DNA from: Gemmobacter serpentinus
GTDB lineage: Bacteria > Pseudomonadota > Alphaproteobacteria > Rhodobacterales > Rhodobacteraceae
NCBI RefSeq assembly: GCF_008973825.1
Contig: NZ_WCHR01000009.1
Coordinates: 1-52,566, forward strand
Length of the DNA stretch: 52,566 nucleotides
Direction: 5' to 3'
The notes under the pieces were generated by a model. That model searched no databases, was not told the origin of the DNA, and saw only the letters and a list, made by a program, of their open reading frames with translations. Both the position numbers and the translations under genes were made by a program. Shown in pieces: positions 1 through 7,259 of the stretch (positions are counted from its first letter, which is position 1; every line of letters starts with the position of its first letter).

Positions 1-105
1 GGCGACGCCATCCTGACCGGCGACGTGAACGGCGACGGCAAGGCCGATTTCGCCGTGCTGCTCGACGATGTCACCAGCCTCAGCAAAGGCTTCTTCCTGC
101 TGTAA
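1..105 (+). CDS. C-terminal end of a calcium-binding secreted protein (5' truncated by window edge)
   Basis: Only the last 34 codons are in the window, in frame from base 1 to a TAA stop. The peptide contains DVNGDGKADF, a DxNGDGxxD calcium-binding loop as found in FG-GAP/VCBS repeats, dockerin-like modules and the C-termini of RTX proteins including serralysin-type proteases. Such ends are usually on secreted proteins exported by type I secretion, but the catalytic or passenger part lies outside the window, so the function is unknown. A strong hairpin follows the stop, consistent with the end of a transcript. Confidence 0.7.
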   Translation, partial: GDAILTGDVNGDGKADFAVLLDDVTSLSKGFFLL

Positions 106-124
106 GGCGGGCCCGATCACCTGA

Positions 125-157
125 CAGGCCGGGGTTCTGCAGCAGAGCCCCGGCCTG
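125..157 (+). terminator. Hairpin terminator after the truncated calcium-binding gene
   Basis: A perfect 10-bp stem (CAGGCCGGGG with CCCCGGCCTG) is extended inwards by TCTG/CAGA, so the loop is very small. It begins 19 bases after the stop codon. There is no long T tract, only TTT shortly after, so termination strength is uncertain. Confidence 0.65.
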
Positions 158-272
158 CGGCGTTTCGGGCGGGACGGGGGGCGAAGAAATCAATTGCGGC
201 AACCCGGCGCAGGTCGACATTTCGTGCGCAGGTGGGGCGCGCGGGTGCAACCAACCGTCGCACCGCCCGCCG

Positions 273-361
273 GTGACCGATCGCGGGGACTGTCTGCCCC
301 CGGACCCCCGAGGATATTTGGGAACAGATGAAGACTGGGGGCGGGAGGATGGATCGGTCAC
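273..361. repeat. Inverted repeat enclosing a CCCCCGAGGATATTTG motif
   Basis: GTGACCGATC (273-282) and GATCGGTCAC (352-361) are perfect inverted 10-mers. Between them, at 305-333, is a stretch starting CCCCCGAGGATATTTGGG and ending AGATGAAG. It resembles a short motif I recall as common between genes in Rhodobacterales genomes; its role is not known to me. The element could be a small mobile repeat or a structured RNA. Confidence 0.45.
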
Positions 362-541
362 TGGAGGGGGATGGGATCGATCACCGGCTGACGCAAGGAT
401 CATGGATCAGCGGTGGAAGGTGCCTTTTCGGTGATGCCCATGCGGCACCAAGGGCAGACCCGGCACCAGTGCCAGGTCCGCAAGGAATGCCGTCCTGATG
501 CCACGCCCCAGGGTCGACAGCATGGCGCAGGCGGCGTGGAT

Positions 542-601
542 CTGTCGATCCGGGCGCTGTCGATCCGGGGGCTGTCACGGCGGGGTCTGCCGATGAGCGG
601 G
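542..601. repeat. Four imperfect 15-bp tandem units
   Basis: Units begin at 542, 557, 572 and 587. The first two are nearly identical (CTGTCGATCCGGG core); the third and fourth are degenerate. The period is a multiple of three, but none of the frames through it looks like a real protein, so this is treated as a DNA repeat. Confidence 0.6.
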
Positions 602-788
602 CACACGGACGGTCGCCTCGGCGGCGGTATCCGGGCCGCATTGGCGCGCCGTGTATTGCCTCCGCCGCTTGCAAGCCGGAGGCAAATCCGTCAGCGTGGT
701 GGGGCCACGCGTTTTGCGCCAGCCCATCCCATCTGGCCGCCTGCATCTGCTGGATCGCAGGCCCCGGCATCAAAGGCCGCCCGCGCGC

Positions 789-1709
789 ATGAATCTGATC
801 GAACCCCATCGTTTCACCCCTTTCGAGGCCGGTGCGCCGACCTCAGTCACGCTGCCAGGCGTGAAGCAGGGCACGCATGTCGATGTGCTGCGCCTCAATG
901 CCGGACTGGTGCTGGCGCAGAGCCATTTCTCACCCGCGATCCGCCATGATGACGAGATCCGCCGCCCCGAGGATCAACTGATCCTCGCCTTCAACCTGTC
1001 AGGGCGCATGGTGCTGATCGATCCGCGCGGCCAGCACCATGTCATATCGGGCGGGCAGGGCTGGATCATCCGCTCGGGCGGCAAGCGGTTGCAGCGCATC
1101 GTGGAAAAGGGCGAGGGGTGTTCCAACCTCGTGATCGCGCTGGCCATCCCGCATTTGCCGCAGCCCTTGGCGGCCCTGCTGGGCACCACCCTGCCGGACC
1201 GCGATCCTTTCCGTAGGTTGCGCCTGCCAGTGCCGGGAAGCGCTGTGCTGGAGGCGCTGCTGGATGGCCGCACCGGCCCTGCGGCCCTGTTGCGCAAGGA
1301 GGGGCAATGCCTGTCGCTGATCGGTCACGCGCTGGAGGAGCTGGACGCGCAGCCGCGCGCGGCCGAGGCCGCCGGCGACCCCGCGCTGCTGGTGGGGCGT
1401 CTGACTGCCTTCCTGTCCGAACGGCTGACCGAGACCATCGCCATGGCGGAGCTGGAACGTGAATCCGGCCTGAGCCATGTGACGCTGAACCAGATCTTCC
1501 GGGCCGAGATCGGGATGACCGTCTTTGAACGGCTGCGTGCCCTGCGGCTTGAGGCGGCGGAACGGCTGGTCCGCCATACTGATCGCAGCTTTACCGAGAT
1601 CGCCGGGGAATGCGGCTTTTCCGATGCAAGCCATCTGTCCAACGCCTTTCGCAAGCGGTTCGGCATGACCGCCAAGGCCTGGAGGCGCGCCGGGCGGCAA
1701 AGTTCGTAG
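789..1709 (+). CDS. AraC-family transcriptional regulator
   Basis: This is a 306-residue protein. The last 100 residues hold the two helix-turn-helix units of AraC proteins: the first around TIAMAELERESGLSHVTL, the second FTEIAGECGFSDASHLSNAF followed by RKRFGMTAKAWRR. The N-terminal 200 residues form the effector part. The layout recalls the PchR/YbtA type that controls siderophore genes, but that is inference. I chose the ATG that gives MNLIEPHRF; the frame stays open upstream but that extension is low-complexity. It reads in the same direction as the TonB receptor 88 bp downstream, so it is the likely regulator of that unit. Confidence 0.85.
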   Translation: MNLIEPHRFTPFEAGAPTSVTLPGVKQGTHVDVLRLNAGLVLAQSHFSPAIRHDDEIRRPEDQLILAFNLSGRMVLIDPRGQHHVISGGQGWIIRSGGKRLQRIVEKGEGCSNLVIALAIPHLPQPLAALLGTTLPDRDPFRRLRLPVPGSAVLEALLDGRTGPAALLRKEGQCLSLIGHALEELDAQPRAAEAAGDPALLVGRLTAFLSERLTETIAMAELERESGLSHVTLNQIFRAEIGMTVFERLRALRLEAAERLVRHTDRSFTEIAGECGFSDASHLSNAFRKRFGMTAKAWRRAGRQSS

Positions 1710-1797
1710 CGGCTTCGCCAAATTCAAGACTGTTTTCGTCAGTTACAAGATTCGGGGCCGCGCGCGTGGCAGGGAGCAGTCCAAAGGAGCCCGTCCC

Positions 1798-3906
1798 ATG
1801 CCTCGCACCCAGTTGTCTCATTCCCTGCTGCCCCATACCCCGCGGACCCGCGCCGCGATCTTTGGCGTGACCATGACCCTTGCAACCGGGCTGTTCCCCC
1901 TGCAATCCCGCGCGCAAGACGATGCCGTCCTGCTGGACGAGGTCACGCTTTACGCCAGTTTCTGGGAAGAGGTCGCGCGCAAGGCCGCGGTCAGTGCCAC
2001 GGTGCTGGATGCGGGCGTGCTGGCCGATGCCGTGTCGCCCGATGCCGCGATTGTCGCGGCGCGTTCCGCCAATACCGTGTTCCAGCGCGCCAATTCGCAG
2101 GCGCGGCTGGTGGTGCGCGGCATGTCGGCCTTTGACAATGCGCTCTCCGATCCGGTTGGCTATCTGGTGAATGGTGTGCCGCTGCCGATGGGCACGATCC
2201 AGCTGCCGCATTTCTTCGGGGCCGAGAATGTGACGCTGTTGAAGGGGCCGCAGGGCACCACGCTTGGCCGCAATTCCGAGGCGGGGTTGCTGAGCTATGA
2301 CACCATCACCCCCGGCAGCCGCGAAGGCGGCGAGATCAATCTGGGCCTGTCCGGTTCGGATGCCGGGGCGCAGCCCTTGGGCGGCAATGCCGCGATCAAA
2401 TGGTCGGGGCAGGCGGCCACCGGCCCGGCGCTTGCCCTGGGGCTTGAGGTCGCGCGCGATCCGGGTGTGATCTCCAACCCGGTGACCGGGGCGGAAGTTG
2501 GCAGCAAAAGCCGCCGTGCTACCGGCTTTGCCGGCATCACATGGGATTTGCAGGATGGCGGCAGCGTGACGCTGCGCACCGTGCTCGAGGATCAGAAGTT
2601 CAACAAGGAACAGTTCCGCTATATCAGCGGGCCGCTGGCGACCGGGCGCTATGAAAGCGTCTATTCCGATCCGTCATGGGAAACCCGCCAGATAAGCGTG
2701 ACCGCGCTGGAATATGGCAAAGGCTTTGACGGGTTCGATCTGACCGCGATCACAGGCTTCACCACATTTGATCGCGCCTTCGTGCTGGATTTCGACAGCT
2801 CGGCCCTGCCGTTGGGGGTGACGGAACTGGATGTGCGGGACCGCACATTTTCACAAGAATTGCGGCTGACTTCCAACATGGAAGGTCCGCTGAAATGGTC
2901 GCTCGGGGCCAATGTCTTCAAGCAAAGCACCAAGGCCGATTTCAACCTTGGCGCCATGTCGACCGACCGTCACACCGAGATCGACCAGAGGGGAGCGGCC
3001 CTTTACGGCTTTGCCGAATATGCGATCACCAGCCGGTTCAGGGTCGGGGCCGGGCTGCGCGCCGATCATATCTCCTCCGATGGGTGGCAAAGCCTGACCT
3101 CGCCGATGGCGGCGCTGCGCTATGAGGGCCGCGAAAGCGCGACCACGCTGCTGCCCAAGCTGACGCTGGCCTATGACCTGAGCGATACGACCTTGCTTCA
3201 TGCAAGCTATGCGCGCGGCTATATGCCGGCAGGCTATAATTACGGCTTTGCCAACAGCGCCGCGAGCCTGGTCTACAAGGGTGAATATAGCTGGAGCGGC
3301 GAGATCGGCGTGAAGCACGAATTTTTCAATGGGGCGCGGGTCAATCTTGTGGCCTTCCACACCCGTGTCACCGACAAGCAGATCACCGAGACCATCCCGG
3401 GGGCGGCGCAGTTCATCTCCAACGCGGGTCAGGCGAAAAGCTATGGAATTGAGGCCGAGCTGGCCGCGCCCATCGGTGACAGCTGGCAGATCGGAGCCAA
3501 TGCGGGCTGGCAGCGGGCGCGGGCGACCTCGTTCCTGACCACTTCGATGAACCCGGCACTTGGCACGCTGGTGCCGGTGGATTGGTCCGGCAATGACTTG
3601 CCGATGGCACCCGAGGTGACATGGGGCCTGTCGCTGGCGCATCAGGGCGATGTCTGGCGCGGTAAGGTCAGCCTGCAAGGCAGCGGCAGCTTCTGGTTCG
3701 ACCCGGCAAATACTCTGCGCCAGCCCGGTTACATGACGGTCGATGCCGAGGTGACGCGCATGTTTGCCAGCGGCGAGCTGACGCTTTGGGCCAGGAACCT
3801 GCTGGATGAAGAATATTACAGCACCGCCGCCAACACCCTTCGCGGCGTGGTGGTCGAGGATGGCAGCCCCCGGACCATTGGGGTCAACTGGCGCATGACA
3901 TGGTGA
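1798..3906 (+). CDS. TonB-dependent outer-membrane receptor
   Basis: A 702-residue receptor, normal for the family. The start is supported by AAAGGAG upstream. A long N-terminal region with a hydrophobic stretch ends SRA-QDD near residue 39, a signal peptidase site. A TonB box (DEVTLY) follows at 47-52. The plug domain covers about 60-165 and includes ARLVVRGMSAFDN and VTLLKGPQGTTLGRNSEAG. The rest is a 22-strand barrel, ending in an aromatic residue (Trp). It imports a large scarce ligand such as a metal chelate, cobalamin-like molecule or other cofactor across the outer membrane; the ligand cannot be read from sequence. Its stop overlaps the methyltransferase start, so the two are probably translationally coupled. 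Confidence 0.93.
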   Translation: MPRTQLSHSLLPHTPRTRAAIFGVTMTLATGLFPLQSRAQDDAVLLDEVTLYASFWEEVARKAAVSATVLDAGVLADAVSPDAAIVAARSANTVFQRANSQARLVVRGMSAFDNALSDPVGYLVNGVPLPMGTIQLPHFFGAENVTLLKGPQGTTLGRNSEAGLLSYDTITPGSREGGEINLGLSGSDAGAQPLGGNAAIKWSGQAATGPALALGLEVARDPGVISNPVTGAEVGSKSRRATGFAGITWDLQDGGSVTLRTVLEDQKFNKEQFRYISGPLATGRYESVYSDPSWETRQISVTALEYGKGFDGFDLTAITGFTTFDRAFVLDFDSSALPLGVTELDVRDRTFSQELRLTSNMEGPLKWSLGANVFKQSTKADFNLGAMSTDRHTEIDQRGAALYGFAEYAITSRFRVGAGLRADHISSDGWQSLTSPMAALRYEGRESATTLLPKLTLAYDLSDTTLLHASYARGYMPAGYNYGFANSAASLVYKGEYSWSGEIGVKHEFFNGARVNLVAFHTRVTDKQITETIPGAAQFISNAGQAKSYGIEAELAAPIGDSWQIGANAGWQRARATSFLTTSMNPALGTLVPVDWSGNDLPMAPEVTWGLSLAHQGDVWRGKVSLQGSGSFWFDPANTLRQPGYMTVDAEVTRMFASGELTLWARNLLDEEYYSTAANTLRGVVVEDGSPRTIGVNWRMTW

Positions 3907-4931
3907 TGCAGGATTTGAATCCCGATCCGGCCCCGCTTTCGCGGCGCGCGGGGGCGGGCCTTCTGCTCGACACGCTGGAAGGCCCGATCCGCCACGCCCT
4001 GCTGCACTGGGCGCTGGATTGCGGGGTGTTTGATCTATCTGCGGAGCCGCAGGATGAGGCCGCGCTGGCCGCGCGTCTTGGTCTGCCACCCGCAAGGCTG
4101 GGCATCGCCTTGCGGGCGCTAGTCGCGGCGGGGTTCATGATGCGCGAAGGTGCGGGGTTTCGGACATCGCCCGACATCCTGCCCTTTGTCGCCGAGGGCA
4201 GCCCGCAAAACATGGTGGCAACCCTGCGTGGCATGGCGCAGACCCGTCATGCGGGGCTTTCGCAGATCGCCGATCTGATCGGCGGCACCGCTGCGCCCGC
4301 TGGGCCGCGCCTTTTTGACGATGCGCATTGGGATGGCAATCACCGGGCCCTTGCGGGATTTCACGCGGCGATTGCTGCGGACGCCACCTTGCCCTGTCTG
4401 ACCGCGCTGCCGGAATGGCCGAAGGTGCGGCACCTGCTGGATGTCGGGCCGGGTTCTGCCGTGCTGGCGCGCAGGTTGCTGGCGCAGCGCCCCGATCTGG
4501 CGATCACCCTGTTCGATCTGCCGCCCGTTGCACAGCGCATCGCGCAAGAGGCGGCTGACCTGCCGCTGTCCGTCATCGGTGGCAATTACAACAACGCCCT
4601 GCCGGAAGGGCTGTTTGACCTGATCTGGTGTTCGATGACGCTTTATTTCCACGATCAGGGTCTGCCTGCGCTTGTGGCCCGTCTGGCAGACCGGCTGGCA
4701 CCGGGCGGTGTGCTGCTCAGCTTTCATGAGGCGCTGGAGGCGGATCGCACCGCCCCGGCCGAGCATGTGATTGGCCGCCTGATGCCCGCCTTGCGGCAGG
4801 GCGATGTGTCCTTTGCGGCAGGCCAGATGGCGCAGGCCATGGCGGTGGCCGGGCTGATCCGTGCGGAAAGCCGCATCCTTTCCACCCCTTTCGGGCGCTT
4901 CCGGCTGGATGCGGCCCGCCGCGAGGCCTGA
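3900..4931 (+). CDS. SAM-dependent methyltransferase with N-terminal winged-helix dimerisation domain
   Basis: A 343-residue protein of the plant-type/CrtF-like O-methyltransferase class. Residues 15-110 form a dimerisation winged helix (EAALAARLGLPPARLGIALR). The SAM-binding motif I is LLDVGPGSAVLARRLL at about 178-195, followed by the acidic FDLPPV. A later segment FDLIWCSMTLYFHD matches motif III/IV. The start overlaps the 3' end of the TonB receptor gene by 7 bp; ATG two codons later is also possible. It is followed within 1 bp by the binding-protein gene. A small-molecule methyltransferase inside an uptake operon suggests that it modifies the imported compound, perhaps to release or trap it. 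Substrate unknown. Confidence 0.88.
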   Translation: MVMQDLNPDPAPLSRRAGAGLLLDTLEGPIRHALLHWALDCGVFDLSAEPQDEAALAARLGLPPARLGIALRALVAAGFMMREGAGFRTSPDILPFVAEGSPQNMVATLRGMAQTRHAGLSQIADLIGGTAAPAGPRLFDDAHWDGNHRALAGFHAAIAADATLPCLTALPEWPKVRHLLDVGPGSAVLARRLLAQRPDLAITLFDLPPVAQRIAQEAADLPLSVIGGNYNNALPEGLFDLIWCSMTLYFHDQGLPALVARLADRLAPGGVLLSFHEALEADRTAPAEHVIGRLMPALRQGDVSFAAGQMAQAMAVAGLIRAESRILSTPFGRFRLDAARREA

Positions 4932-4932
4932 T

Positions 4933-5835
4933 ATGCGTATCGCCCTGTTCCTGCTTGCCCTGCTGCCCGGCCCGGTTCTTGCGGAAGAGATCCTGCTGAC
5001 CGGCCCGCCGATCTGGGAAAGTGCGCCTCTGATCGCGCTGGCCGAGACGCAGCCGGTGGAAGGGATCACTTTCACCTTCGCGCCATGGTCGACGCCCGAG
5101 GGGCTGCGCAAGGTTCTGGCCTCGGACGCGCCGGTGATGGCGGTGATGCCCGCGCCGATGGCTGCCATTCTGGATGCGACGGGGATCAAGGTTCAGGTCA
5201 TATCGGCCACGGTCAGTGCGGGCAGTATCGCGATTATCGGGCGCGGCGCACCGATGACCACGCCGAAGGATCTGCGCGGGCGGGTGTTGGCCTTGCCGTT
5301 TCGCGGCCATCTGCCCGACCTGATGATGCAGCGCATCGCCCCGCCGGGGGCCGAAGGGTGGCAGCCGCATTACACCGGCACCCTGTTGGCCGGGATGCAG
5401 CTTTTGCTGGCGGGCCAGATCGACGCGGCCCTCTTGCCCGAGCCGATGGCGACATTGGCACTGGCGCAAGATCCGGGCCTGCAGCGTCTGGCCGATATCT
5501 GCACATTGTGGCAGGTGGCGACCGCGCTGGCCGATTGCCCGCCTGCCGGCGTCGTGGTGGTCAATCCGGGCTTTGGTGTGCGGTCCGAGGTGCTGACCGC
5601 CTATCACGCGGTCTTTGCGGATTTGGCCGGTGATCCGGCGCGGGCCGCCGGGCTGCTTGCCCATCATTTCCCCGATATGGCGCAGGCTGGTCCGGGTTTT
5701 GCCGGGATCAGAGCGCAGGATCTGGCCATGCCGGAGCAAGCACAGGCCGTCGCCGACTTTCTGGCCCAGATCCATGCTGTGGAGCCCGCCGCCATCGGTG
5801 GCAAGCTGCCGGGGCCGGGGTTCTACGGCCAGTGA
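4933..5835 (+). CDS. ABC transporter periplasmic binding protein, NitT/TauT/Thi5-like
   Basis: A 300-residue protein with a signal peptide (MRIALFLLALLPGPVLA, cleavage before EE). The fold suggested is the NMT1/SsuA/NrtA class: an early segment GPPIWESAPLIALAE, a middle MTTPKDLRGRVLALPFRG, and LLAGQIDAALLPEPMATLAL, which is the usual second-domain motif of this class. The start ATG lies one base after the methyltransferase stop. It should deliver the ligand of the adjacent TonB receptor, or a processed form of it, to the permease. This family binds small anions, pyrimidines and sulfonates, which sits oddly with a TonB receptor and leaves the substrate open. Confidence 0.85.
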   Translation: MRIALFLLALLPGPVLAEEILLTGPPIWESAPLIALAETQPVEGITFTFAPWSTPEGLRKVLASDAPVMAVMPAPMAAILDATGIKVQVISATVSAGSIAIIGRGAPMTTPKDLRGRVLALPFRGHLPDLMMQRIAPPGAEGWQPHYTGTLLAGMQLLLAGQIDAALLPEPMATLALAQDPGLQRLADICTLWQVATALADCPPAGVVVVNPGFGVRSEVLTAYHAVFADLAGDPARAAGLLAHHFPDMAQAGPGFAGIRAQDLAMPEQAQAVADFLAQIHAVEPAAIGGKLPGPGFYGQ

Positions 5836-5846
5836 GGCAATCGGGG

Positions 5847-6611
5847 ATGCAGCACGCGATACCGCCGATGATGCGGCCGATGATACGGATGGCTGCCTTC
5901 GGGGCGGGGCTTGCCGGGTTGGTCGCGCTTTGGGCCTTTGCTGCGCAGCAGAACCTGCCCGCGATCCTGCCCGGGCCGCTGGCGGTGGCGCGGGCGCTGC
6001 TTGATCTTGTGCAGGATGCGGCCTTCTGGCGTGACGCGCTGTTGCCCAGTCTGGGCCGCGCGGCGGCAGGGCTTGGGCTGGCCAAGGCGCTTGGCGCGCC
6101 GCTCGGGTTGGTTGGCTGGCACCTGCCGCTGGTCTCGGCCTGCCTCGCGCCCGCGCGGCTGATCCTGATGGGTGTCCCGGCGCCGGTTCTGGCGATCCTG
6201 TGCATCCTGTGGTTCGATGGTGGCCCGATCACCATCGTTCTTTGCGTCTGCGCGCTGCTGCTGCCGGTGTTCCAGATCGCCGTAGCCGAGGGGCTGTCGG
6301 CCATCGACCCGCAACTGGCCGAGATGGCGCGCGTCTTCCGCCTGCCGCTGCGGCGGTGCCTGCGCTGGATCATCTGGCCCGCGCTCTGGACGGCGCTCGG
6401 CCCGGCCTTGCGGGTGGCGATGGCCAATGCGCTGCGGGTGTCCTTGCTGACCGAACTGCTATCGGGCACGCCGGGCCTCGGGGCCGAGGTGCAAGCGGCA
6501 CAAAGCTGGTTGCAGACGGATCGGCTGTTCGCGCTGGTCCTTGTGATCCTTGCGCTGATCGGGCTGATCGAGGCCGCCCTGAGCGCCATCGCGGGGCGGA
6601 GACGGCCATGA
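5847..6611 (+). CDS. ABC transporter permease, NitT/TauT type
   Basis: A 254-residue membrane protein with about six hydrophobic helices. It has the BPD_transp_1 coupling loop of this class (AEMARVFRLPLRRCLRWIIW). I start at the ATG giving MQHAIPPMM because GAGG lies about 9 bases upstream; an in-frame GTG at 5832, overlapping the binding-protein stop, would add five residues. The gene overlaps the ATPase gene by ATGA. It forms the inner-membrane channel for the adjacent binding protein and ATPase. Confidence 0.87.
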   Translation: MQHAIPPMMRPMIRMAAFGAGLAGLVALWAFAAQQNLPAILPGPLAVARALLDLVQDAAFWRDALLPSLGRAAAGLGLAKALGAPLGLVGWHLPLVSACLAPARLILMGVPAPVLAILCILWFDGGPITIVLCVCALLLPVFQIAVAEGLSAIDPQLAEMARVFRLPLRRCLRWIIWPALWTALGPALRVAMANALRVSLLTELLSGTPGLGAEVQAAQSWLQTDRLFALVLVILALIGLIEAALSAIAGRRRP

Positions 6612-7195
6612 GCGTGCTGTTCCATGCCGACCGCGTCGCGTTGCAGTATCGTGGCAGATCTGCGCCGACCCTTTTGGACCTGACGCTGATGATCCGGCAG
6701 GGGGAAACTCTGCGGCTGGATGGCCCAAGCGGGGCGGGCAAGACCAGCCTTCTGCGGCTGATCGCCGGGCTGGAACGCCCAACCTCCGGCCGGCTGCACC
6801 ATCTGCCGCAACGGATCGGCATGTGCTTTGCCGAGGCACGGCTGATCCCGCAGCTTTCCGTGACGGGCAACCTGCAGCTTGTGGCCCCAAGGGCGGGGGC
6901 GATGATGGAGGACATGCTGCAAGCCCTCGGTCTGGGCGATGTGCAAGGTAGTCCGGCGCAAAGTCTGTCCAAAGGGCAGGCGCAGCGGGTGGCGTTGATC
7001 CGGGCGTTGCTGGTGCGCCCCGATATCCTGCTGCTGGATGAGGGGTTTGGCGGGCTCGATCCGAGGACATGGCAATTGGCGCGGGATCTGATCCGAAAGC
7101 ATCACAATCAGACCGGCTTCGCCGTGGTCGAGATCAGCCATGATCCCGCCCGGCTTGTGGTGCCGGACGGGCCTTGCCTTAGACTGGGGCCTTAG
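6608..7195 (+). CDS. ABC transporter ATP-binding protein, divergent
   Basis: A short (195-residue) ATPase. It has Walker A (GPSGAGKTSLLRL, about 42-54), a variant signature LSKGQAQRVALIRAL, Walker B DILLLDEGFGGLD and the H-loop ISHDP. The Q-loop, normally FQE in this class, reads CFAEARLIP, so the conserved glutamine appears to be alanine. This could weaken coupling to the permease or reflect specialised partners. The C-terminus is cut short compared with typical 230-260-residue relatives, and its last codons lie inside a 13-bp tandem repeat. Confidence 0.88.
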   Translation: MSVLFHADRVALQYRGRSAPTLLDLTLMIRQGETLRLDGPSGAGKTSLLRLIAGLERPTSGRLHHLPQRIGMCFAEARLIPQLSVTGNLQLVAPRAGAMMEDMLQALGLGDVQGSPAQSLSKGQAQRVALIRALLVRPDILLLDEGFGGLDPRTWQLARDLIRKHHNQTGFAVVEISHDPARLVVPDGPCLRLGP

Positions 7196-7214
7196 ACTGG
7201 GGCCTTAGACTGGG
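7176..7214. repeat. Three perfect 13-bp tandem repeats over a stop codon
   Basis: The unit GCCTTAGACTGGG occurs three times with period 13, then decays. The first copy encodes the last residues of the ABC ATPase; the TAG in the second copy is its stop. Because 13 is not a multiple of three, gain or loss of a unit by slippage would shift the reading frame of the C-terminus. Confidence 0.85.
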
Positions 7215-7225
7215 ACCTTGAACCG

Positions 7226-7248
7226 GGGCCGCCACAACAGGGCGGCCC
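7226..7248. terminator. Bidirectional hairpin between convergent genes
   Basis: GGGCCGCC and GGCGGCCC form an 8-bp stem around a 7-base loop, flanked by further CC/GG pairing. It lies between the 3' ends of the ABC ATPase (plus) and the flavin monooxygenase (minus). No strong T tract is present. Confidence 0.6.
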
Positions 7249-7259
7249 GGCCTGATCGG

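Larger units (their letters stand above)
158..788. other. 630-bp intergenic region without a supported gene
   Basis: Open frames here on both strands have no recognisable domain and no convincing ribosome binding site, and they overlap each other. The stretch holds a 10-bp inverted repeat around a Rhodobacterales-like intergenic motif, a 15-bp tandem repeat, and probably the promoter of the AraC gene, which I cannot place. A 38-codon minus-strand frame (407-523) ends in a basic, proline-rich peptide; I cannot say whether it is translated. Confidence 0.5.

Noticed and set aside
413-949. Plus-strand open frame of 178 codons with pentapeptide-like repeats
   Set aside because: It overlaps the AraC gene in another frame, has low-complexity basic composition and arises partly from the 15-bp DNA repeat.
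7226-7248. Possible attachment site or mobile element at the tandem repeat and hairpin
   Set aside because: There is no integrase, transposase or tRNA nearby; a bidirectional terminator explains the hairpin.
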